The notes beneath the pieces are model-generated. The model ran no database searches, was not told the DNA's origin, and saw only the letters and a program-made list of their open reading frames with translations. A stretch of DNA of 64,000 bases from Ceratodon purpureus (lineage: Eukaryota; Streptophyta; Bryopsida; Pseudoditrichales; Ditrichaceae): the NCBI GenBank assembly GCA_014871385.1, contig CM026426.1, positions 91,841,948 to 91,905,947 on the forward strand, written 5' to 3'. Both the position numbers and the translations under genes were made by a program. Positions 56,407-64,000 of the stretch are shown piece by piece; the first letter of the stretch is position 1; each line of letters opens with the position of its first letter.

Positions 56407-57280
56407 CTAGTTCAAAAAGAAAGTTGAAAGGTTGATGCTTAGAACCTCGTTTATCAAAGGCCACAAATGAGACTCTTTCTTATTAGCATTTGATGCCTAC
56501 TTCACATCCTCTCTTTGTATGCGTGATTTGAAGCAAATATTTAAATAAAAATAAATTGTCACAATATATCACCTCTATGAAAATCTCACCTCAATACGAA
56601 CCTCTTAAAACAAGAGCCAAGAGCAAGCTAATTGTACACATAAGAAGAATCCAAAGAAATTATTGGTCGTTCATTGAGAACCAACAACTCCTTCAAAAAA
56701 ACTTCGTCTGAAGAACTCTTTCTTGCACCTTCTTTGTTATACACAAGTTTTAGCTCTCATTTGTCTTCAGGCTGGTAGCTTATGAAGTAGTTTGCATTAC
56801 TTTTTGTAACTTTCTTGTAAGCCATCCTCAGACTCACTATATAGACCAAGAAAACATATGAAACTTTTGTGTGCCGAGGTACTGGACATCTTACTTTTGG
56901 CTGGCTTAAGGCCCGTTTGCATTTGGCCTTTGCAAAGAGCCTGGATAAAAATTTAACAATTCTACAATTTGGGGAAAAATGCCTTATTTTTATAAAGACG
57001 TCATCAATTAGGTTCGTAAAGGTGTATCAACAATTTCATCAAGACAATTCAATCATGTGCAAATGAATCAAACCAAAGGAGTTCAAGAATCTAAAGAAAT
57101 TTAAAATGTTGGAAAAACTCAAAAAAAAATAAAATCTTAGAAGAAACATGATTTAGGCTTTAAATTTTTGTAAGAAAATCAATAAGCTTAATTGTTTATA
57201 GATCAAGTAAGACATGATGAAAATGATGCAATTACCATAGAAATAAGAAACCCCGGCTATCCCTAACTAAGATAGAGCAG
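56311..57280. other. AT-rich spacer with a MITE fragment
   Basis: An A-run lies at 56377-56401. At 56906-57040 is a partial copy of the MITE at 41428 (AAGGCCCGTTTGCATTTGGC, TTAAAAATTTAACAA-type core). No gene is seen. Confidence 0.5.
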
Positions 57281-57381
57281 AGGTGCGAGAAGGAGAGCCC
57301 TTCCCAAGCTCACACGCCTAGCTCACGACTCCCCCGCACCTCCATCGCCACGCCCTTTTCTGCCTGCTGCGGTGTTCCACC

Positions 57382-57691
57382 ATGGTAACTTCCTCCTCTC
57401 CGCCATGGCTGCAATCCTCTTGTTTCCCTGATTATTTTGATGTTCGGGTCTGATGTTTTTCATGGATTGGAATTTTTAGGGTTTGGGGTTTTCATGGGGA
57501 CTGATTGTGGGTGTTGGTTGCTGTGGGCAGTTGCTTATCGCGGGTGAGGAGTTTCAGCACATTCTTCGAGTGTTGAACACGAACGTCGATGGGCGCCAAA
57601 AGATCATGTTCGCGCTGACCTCCATCAAGGGAGTAGAGCGTCAATTTGCTAACTTGGTGTGCAAGAAGGCCGATGTTGACATAATCAAGAG
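57382..57691 (+). pseudogene. RPS18: 40S ribosomal protein S18 (uS13), 5' fragment
   Basis: Exon 1 is the ATG alone (57382-57384), followed by a GTAAC donor. Exon 2 is 57531-57691 after GGGCAG and ends AAG-AG before GTGAGT, the split arginine codon expected for this gene. It encodes [20 protein letters not shown] then [14 protein letters not shown], which is the highly conserved N-terminus of uS13/RPS18. The next residues depart from the family: [20 protein letters not shown], where nearly all eukaryotes have GIGRR and DxNKR. No later exon (AGEL..., GLRHYWGLRVRGQ) is visible in the following kilobases. The preceding 90 bp look like the pyrimidine-rich ribosomal-gene leader. A DNA-level duplication of the gene start is likely, since introns are kept. 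Confidence 0.75.
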
Positions 57692-57699
57692 GTGAGTGT

Positions 57700-60240
57700 G
57701 GGCTTGTTTTGGTTTTTGGTTTTCGGTTTTAATATGGTATCTATGTTTGAGGTTCAACCTAACGGATTTTGAGCTAGTTGACTAGCTGGGATTAGAGTTA
57801 GTCACACGAGCTTTTTTAATGGTGCCTTGAGGGATATAGGACGATCTATTTTTGTTATTCCGTTTTGATGAGAGGTGATTTTACCGATTGAGAATAAGAA
57901 GGATGAAAGAAAGGGGATTCAAGGGAAAAGTAAAAGTAAATGAGGTATGAGGAAGGACATGAAGAACAAAGAAGGTTGAAAAAAAAAAAAAAAAAAAAAA
58001 AAAAAATAACAAAAGTAAGAAATAACGTTGTTAAAAAGAAATCAAAATAAAAGAAAGTCGAGAACAAGAAGAAAGAAGAAGCTTCAAAAAAATAAATGAA
58101 AAATAAGAAGGATGAAAGAAAGGGGATTCAAGGGAAAAGTAATAGTAAATGAGGTATGAAGAAGGACAAGAAGAACAAAGAAGGTTGGAAAAAAAAATGT
58201 AAATAAATAAAATAAAAACAATGGATAAGATTGAGAAAATTAAATTAGATGGAAAAAAAAATACATGATTCAATAAAGAAGAAAGTTGGAAATAATTTTT
58301 TTATTATTTTATTTTTAAAGGCAAAAAGAAAAGAAAATAATAACAACAAGAAATAAGAAGTTTTTTTAGAAAGTCGTAAAAGTAAATAGAAGAGAAACAT
58401 CAATACAAAGAATGGACATTTATATGAATCATTATTAGACAACCACTTATAGGTAATTTTGAAATATTACTGCGTATCTACTAATACTCAAGTATTAACT
58501 AAGACTTGAAACTTATCTCATACTTTGAAATTGTATTCCTAAATTATTTAAAATTAAAATCTTTTAAATATCTCAATTATATGTGAATAACACCGATGCC
58601 TATATCCGCTCTCCACGTTTTTTAAAAACAAATTGACAGCTTATCTTTGAGTTCTAAATTAACTAAATCAAATATTGCATTACATATTCTAAATTAAACA
58701 TTACCATACATTCCATTTATGTATTCATTGATATTTATGATTGTTTATACCCCTACAAAATAATTGTCCAATAAGGTTTTATTTAAGGCCCCATACATGC
58801 ACATCCATATATAGTTAAATATAAAATAGTGATAGGATTCATTAATCTAATGGAGGTAATACTATACCTTCGACATTTTGTGTCTTCTGCTCAATGTTTC
58901 ATTTTTCCATTTGTTATTTTTTTAATTTTCTTTTTATTTTTTAATTATTTTATTTGGTTGTTGTTATTTCATTTTTAATTGCCTTTATCATTTTAAATCG
59001 CCGTTTTGCATTCAAATTTTGGTTTAAAAATTTATAAACGTGCATTTACCCAGACACTGAAGGCACTTAAGACAATATCATGACGTGTCTACTAGTATAA
59101 CTCTTTATTATTTTTGGTTTATGCTTCAAATTCTGTGAAGCGTTTGTCTAGTTGCAGTATCTGCTGAGACCCAAGTAACCTGCGTACTAATAGCTGACAT
59201 ACATGTGTTTTATAATGTAGTGGTCGCTTCACAAAGGATAAAGCGGTTCCATTATTGCTCCAGATCCCTATTTATAGTGAGACTCCTCTAAGGCAATGGA
59301 AAGTATGTCTTAAATTTCAGAAGGGAATGTTTCTGAGTTAAAATTAGAGGGATCATAATAATGCTGTAGCCCGGCCTTGTAAATTGAGGAGTGATTTCTG
59401 TGGATATTCTTCCGAGGAACAACTTTACCAACGGTTTTTGATTATTTTTAAATGTGAACACCATTACAGTCCCACCTAGGTTATCCATCAATATTGCTAC
59501 ATTACTTTCGTATGCATCATACTTGTCTGATTTTTATTGCCATCTTTATGTTCAACTAACACTACGACTGGTGGAAGACTCTAATTTGCTTAATGACATT
59601 GGAAAATAATGTCTCCTGTTTTTTAATTTATTATTATCTCTAGTTTATCTCAAAATCTAAACTACTATTTATGTTTTTTTTTTAATTTTATCAAAATACT
59701 AAAGCACGGGAGTATGTAAAATTAATGAAATAAAAGTGCGAGAAAACATTCCATAAAAAATTAGAATTAAAGAATCTATATAAATTTTTAATTGTGTACC
59801 ACTAAGTCAAAAGAAACTCGAACTATTTTTCTAAGAGATTTATGAAATCGGTAAAATATAAATGCAAATCTCTTAACTATGTAAACATAAATTGCACTGC
59901 ATGAAAAACCAAGTGTGTACATGAATTTATGCTGTGAATTACATTTAATGCATTTTGACCGCGAGGTTCCTTTTATCATCTCGTTGTTGACATTTACTCT
60001 TCCAATTAGTTATTATAAAATGTTAATTTATTACCATATGCTAAAACATGAGTAACTTGGTTTCTTTAAATGAAAATCGGTACAAAATGTTTTAGTATAC
60101 CCACAATGTTTACGGTTCATTACATTCAATAGAATATATATTCTTCTTCATAAACGTGTTCACATTATTTGTAAATCCTAGGGGGCATCAACCCCCAAAG
60201 CACCAAAATATCACATAGTTCATTAGATTCCAATTTTAAA
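57700..60240. other. AT-rich tract with a ~95-bp direct duplication, no gene seen
   Basis: 57893-57985 and 58105-58197 are near-identical (AATAAGAAGGATGAAAGAAA ... AAGAACAAAGAAGGTTG), separated by an A-run and an unrelated 100 bp. The rest is AT-rich with homopolymers and no supported coding sequence. Confidence 0.55.
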
Positions 60241-60443
60241 CGTCGACCCCACCTCCCCGATCACAAGAACTTCAGGACATTCCCCACAATATCCGGAATA
60301 TGTCTGAATTTTCCATTTGGGGCAGATACGCTGTCCAAACAATTCCAAGTAAGATTGTTTGGGACAGGGAGAAGGGGGGAGAGTAGGGGAGGAGAGGGGG
60401 GGAGGAGAAGAGAGAAAACACAAGGGGAAAGAAGTTCCTTGGA

Positions 60444-60890
60444 CCCTCCCCCCCCACGGCCGTCGGATCTTCTCCGCCAAGAAGATCCTACGGCTGCGGG
60501 CAACGGCCCCCGACCGTAGGGTCAGCCGCGTCCGACCGCGGGGTCGGCCGTGACCAAACACGCGGCCGCAGCCCCCCGACCGCGGGGTGGAGCACGGCCG
60601 TCCCCGGTGTCAGCCGCGGCCGACCGCGCGGTCAGGGTGTCCGTCCGTGCGGACGGCCGTCCGCGTGGTCGGCCGCCCCGACCGCGGGGCGGCGGTTCAC
60701 CAACGCACCCTTTATAGAGCGGTCGCGGCCGCACGACCGGTCACGACTGTGTTCCTGAAGGGCCGCGACCGGTCCCGCAACGGACCACTTATGGCCGTTG
60801 GATTCTCCATCGGCCAAGATCCAAGAGCCGTAGGGGGGCCGCCGTATCACCTAAGCGGCCGTCTAGGGGTTCGGGCTAGCATAAAAGACT
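60444..60890. promoter_or_regulatory. GC-rich palindrome-rich block with a possible promoter
   Basis: An island of very high GC in AT-rich surroundings. Variants of GACCGCGGGGTCGGCC recur (for example near 60533, 60577, 60627, 60689), as do CGGCCGTCCG and GCCGCGGCCGACCGC, so many overlapping palindromes exist. A TATA-like ATAAAAG follows at 60881, about 340 bp before the MPRNDWGG start. It could be a promoter, the LTR of an unrecognised element, or a GC minisatellite. Long frames on both strands here are composition artefacts. Confidence 0.45.
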
Positions 60891-61110
60891 AGCCTTGTAT
60901 CCTTTTTTTTCACTTGGGTGCGCGTGCTACATGTGCTGGATCTACTTCAGCTCAGTTGCGTTCCTCCAAGCTTTTTCTACTTCCCCACGGGTTATCGTGG
61001 TATTGTGTTCAGGGTTATCAACACCGTTTGTTGGTTATTATGAAACCAACAAACTAGTGCTTCATACCTACGGTTTCTAGGTAGGTGTTTGGGGTTTTGT
61101 TTTGGTCCTT

Positions 61111-62591
61111 ATGCACAAGATATATACGAGATTGAATCAACTTTTATACAGTGGGGAGAAGTTACAGCCATTGTTACAAGGTTGGTTCGATACACAATAT
61201 TTACAGGTACTCGCTTACCCGACTTTTGCCATGCCTCGTAACGACTGGGGAGGATCCTCGACTCCTAAAAAGAAACACACCTTGGATCCATACACTACGA
61301 ATGATCCTGATTGCGTGGAGGAGAATTGTGGCAGAGTTTGGATGGGAGGAGGAACCATCACCATGGAGGATGGTTACTTGCAAGGAATATGTGAAGATGA
61401 AGCACCTCATGAAGTTGATCCAGTACGTCTACGTACCGAGGCTGCGGAGAAACATGCAACACGGGGTGAGATCAGGGTCGACAATTGTGAAAGTAATCAT
61501 TTCACTATTAGATATAACAAGATATTTCGAGCAGCACAAATCCAGAACTCCCGACCTCATATTATGTTGTATTCAAATATGGCAATGGTGTGGGCGGAGA
61601 TAGTCTTACACAAGAGGGTCGACTGGCGCACAATCTTGGGCCTGAGGAGAGATAGAATGAACAGAGAACACATGGATATTGACACGGCGTGGGTTGGACA
61701 TAGCGATTGTCCTCCACTACATATTTCAAACCGTCGGAGTCCACCAACACAAGATGCTGGAATACAAACTCTACCCGTCGAATATAATGATGAAGAACAG
61801 GAGAGACGTCGTTTAAGCTATGATAATGATGACAACTATCGAGGACGTCGCTCAAACAAAAATCCCAGGAATCGCAGAGGGCATCGTGGCAGAGAGTTAT
61901 CGCGTACCAACCATTAGGAGTATGGACAATGCTCTGCCCACGGGGGACACCGTTCGCGAGATCGTCAAGATGTGGGACCCCACAAACGAGGCTATGGCTA
62001 CGGGGAACCCGAAGGAGCTGATTCATCCTTTGACTTCACGGATGATGTGTATGGACCGTATGGGGGACGACCTTGGCCGGATTATGCAACGGGATCAAGA
62101 TACTATACAGACGGCTGGTCGGAATTACCGAGTCCTCCAAGGAGTGCTAGTCCGCGCCATGGAACACCTGCGAGAGATCATTACGGAACTCCCCCTCCAT
62201 ACGCAATATTTCCTCCACCTCTAGGTTATCACAACGACGGTTTAGCGGGGAAAACCGCAACGTACTTCATCCCGATGACAGAGTACCACCTCCTCCTTTT
62301 GGATACGCTCCCGGTCCAGTTGTAAGAGATAGCCATTTTGAGGAAGAATTAGAGTTGCAGCGGACAAGGCAAAATTATGTACTATAGATGGAGAATCATG
62401 CGTTTCACCTTAGAGGGGATAATCGAAGATTGATGGAGGAGAGAGAGAGACTTTTGAGAGCCTCGACAAATTATACAGGGCACGGGCCACAAGAAACGTA
62501 CGATCGGGGAGGTCCAAGCGAACTCCCCAATTATGGGAACTGTTATCATCCATATGACTACAATGGACTAGGGTGTACGGGAGACTATTAG
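61111..62591 (+). pseudogene. Unrecognised gene with acidic/Arg-rich tail, broken
   Basis: An open frame runs from about 61111 (possible starts at 61111 and at 61231, MPRNDWGGSSTPKKKH) to a TAG at 61915-61917. It then continues in the same frame (EYGQCSAHGGHRSRDRQD, KRGYGYGEPEGADSSFDF, GPYGGRPWPDYATGSRYY) to about 62270. A shift then leads into RVPPPPFGYAPGPVVRDSHF, a TAG, and MENHAFHLRGDNRRLMEERE. The middle (HIMLYSNMAMVWAEIVLHKR) looks globular; the rest is Gly/Tyr/Pro/Arg-rich and disordered, RNA-binding-like in composition. I know no family match. It may be a gag-like protein of an unclassified element given the GC-rich block upstream, or a dead host gene. Confidence 0.45.
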
Positions 62592-62599
62592 AATGGGGT

Positions 62600-63480
62600 G
62601 CATGGTAGTACTTTCTACAGCATCGGAGCGTACCGAGTCTTTAATGTGGACATCGCATATTACCAACTTACAGCGTAAAGTTACAGATGCAAGCATAGTG
62701 TGTACGTAGTTTGTAGTTTTGTAGGTGGAGGTTTAAGATGTACGGACTCAAGAAAATTGGCACGTGCCACATATTGCAAATGGAATAGATAGAATTAGTG
62801 GAATAGACTGTAGTTATGTTGTCTTCTATATTGTAGTTGTCTTGACATTTTAAATGAATTTGTCTTTTTAATCTTCTCTTGACGGTATTCTAACTGCACA
62901 TTGTTATCAATATCACTATTTTTTAAATGACAACTTACCATTGACATGGGTTACGACCAGTTGAATATTATGAATCTCAAGACACGTATGCACAATAATT
63001 TTCAAAAATATTTTTTGCTAAATTAATAAGAATATCGTGAATGATCCTTTTTGAGGGATGCATATTTATATTTAAGCTATTTGTTTGTATCGGGGATAAT
63101 GAGCAATCGTGTTATGCGGCCTTTACAGTTTCGTCTTCACGAAAAGAAGTTTAGTATACGTTTGCCAATATTTCTAAGACTAAAACGTACAAAGCATATT
63201 GGTTACAATTCACATATCACATCATTTTCATAATTAGAATTGAGACTATCAAGTTTTAGCTGGATGTGTGGAGCAAATCCTTTTTCCAGAGAGTACGAGA
63301 GACGGAAATAGACCAATCTCAGTACACAAGACCAGATTTGAACCAACTGCAAATAAATTTTATAAATAAAATATTGACCGATGTACAAAAATTGAGATTC
63401 CAACATCTCATCATAATTTAGAATCTAAAAATAACAATTCACTACTGAGAGCTATGCCCGCCGTCCGGTAAGAAAAAAAA
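62600..63480. other. AT-rich spacer, no gene seen
   Basis: No recognised domain or repeat family. Short frames at 63051-63233 and 63203-63406 are unremarkable. Confidence 0.35.
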
Positions 63481-63482
63481 CA

Positions 63483-64000
63483 TTATGAAATTATAGAAAT
63501 TCGGAAAGGGAGATATGCCTCTCCATATCTGTACCCCACGCGGTAGTGCTCGTTGGGAGTGGGCCATTTGTGTGTATCTCTGAAACGGTTAATAAGATGT
63601 CCGAGTCCACCCATTGTTCCTCTGTTGTTTTGGCAAACTCTATCAAGATAACTTTCGAAAACTGTACCGAGGTCTCCGATCCTCTCGAAATGGCGTGTTT
63701 CTACTGGCTCCGCTTTGTGGTATGCCGTGCACATGTTGCCGCCGTTGATCTTTGCTGCAATCTTCGCGGTTGCGAAATCCTCTGATGTAGCCGTCAAATC
63801 TGGAACGATTCTAATATCTTGGCTTTCCTTGTGTACGTATACTACGCAAAGATCCACCCGGTATCGCCTCCTCATAGTCTCCTCCATTTGATGGACACTC
63901 TCAAAAACCCAAGGCGACCTTCTGTTCTCCTCTATCTTCGTCATCAAGCCCCAATCACACACCCCGATGTAGATCTTGGACTCATTTTCCGGAAAGTGAA
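63483..64000 (-). CDS. Hypothetical protein, 3' part (runs off the window)
   Basis: The minus-strand frame is open from the window edge (HFPENESKIYIGVCDWGLMT...) to a stop at 63483, about 172 codons. Features: IGVCDWGLMTKIEENRRSPW, METMRRRYRVDLCVVYVHKE-like segment (HQMEETMRRRYRVD), then PVETRHFERIGDLGTVFESY. The IGVCDWGLMTK stretch is placed like the DFG loop of protein kinases (IxICDFGLxT), but no other kinase motif can be checked because the N-terminal part is outside. The composition is coding-like. It may be a divergent kinase-related or unknown plant protein. Confidence 0.4.
   Translation of the reverse strand, partial: HFPENESKIYIGVCDWGLMTKIEENRRSPWVFESVHQMEETMRRRYRVDLCVVYVHKESQDIRIVPDLTATSEDFATAKIAAKINGGNMCTAYHKAEPVETRHFERIGDLGTVFESYLDRVCQNNRGTMGGLGHLINRFRDTHKWPTPNEHYRVGYRYGEAYLPFRISIIS

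Noticed and set aside
60223..60892. Several Arg/Pro-rich frames on both strands of the GC island
   Set aside because: High GC removes stop codons in all frames; no domain, and frames overlap on both strands.

Overview
The window is nuclear DNA from a land plant. It holds En/Spm (CACTA) elements with tnp2-type transposases, Ty1/copia and Ty3/gypsy retrotransposons, a tRNA-derived SINE, several AT-rich repeat families, and a few host-like genes with GT-AG introns: FCP1-like phosphatase-fold genes, an F-box-like ORF, a plant-type LRR fragment and an RPS18 fragment. I saw no operons, rRNA, intact tRNA or CRISPR array. I lean weakly toward a non-seed plant such as a bryophyte, but cannot settle the species from sequence alone.

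Layout. 1-5.95 kb is a host-like island with three tandem FCP1-homology (HAD-fold) paralogues: A at 1113-3069 with an internal TAG, B at 3294-4424, and C at 4740-5411 with a frameshift. A short hairpin motif, TCGGC-N5-GCCGA, is strewn through this island only. Eight copies form a tandem array inside intron 1 of gene A, and others lie between and inside the genes. 5.95-7.3 kb is an AT-rich repeat whose relative lies at 23.6-25.1 kb. 7.3-9.1 kb has an LRR fragment and a minus-strand F-box-like ORF.

9161-12512 is a 3.35-kb non-autonomous CACTA element (TSD AAT) carrying a 738-bp TIR element and apparent captured exons. 12950-28106 is a 15.2-kb CACTA element (TSD ACT) with near-perfect termini, subterminal ACGTTGCT repeats, a minus-strand Transposase_24 (TnpA-like) gene and a plus-strand five-exon tnp2 transposase with one internal TAG. 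28.7-33.7 kb is a second, decayed tnp2 gene on the minus strand. Just upstream of it a young copia element (34000-39954, TSD TACAA) has inserted, which itself carries a second 741-bp TIR element.

40-42.9 kb is an unrecognised ORF, a small MITE and short repeats. 42901-48943 is a complete but mutated gypsy chromovirus on the minus strand. 49.5-51.6 kb is a 5'-truncated copia. 51.9-55.9 kb and 57.9-60.3 kb are AT-rich with no genes seen. Between them lie a SINE with a 13-bp TSD (55926-56297) and a 5' fragment of RPS18 with introns (57382-57691). 60.4-60.9 kb is a GC-rich palindrome-rich block ahead of an unrecognised broken gene (61.1-62.6 kb). 63.48 kb to the window edge is a partial minus-strand ORF.

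Most of the window is therefore layered transposon insertion, datable by nesting: the TIR element lies in the copia, which lies beside the tnp2 pseudogene. The part that transposons do not explain is the FCP1-like cluster with its private hairpin family.
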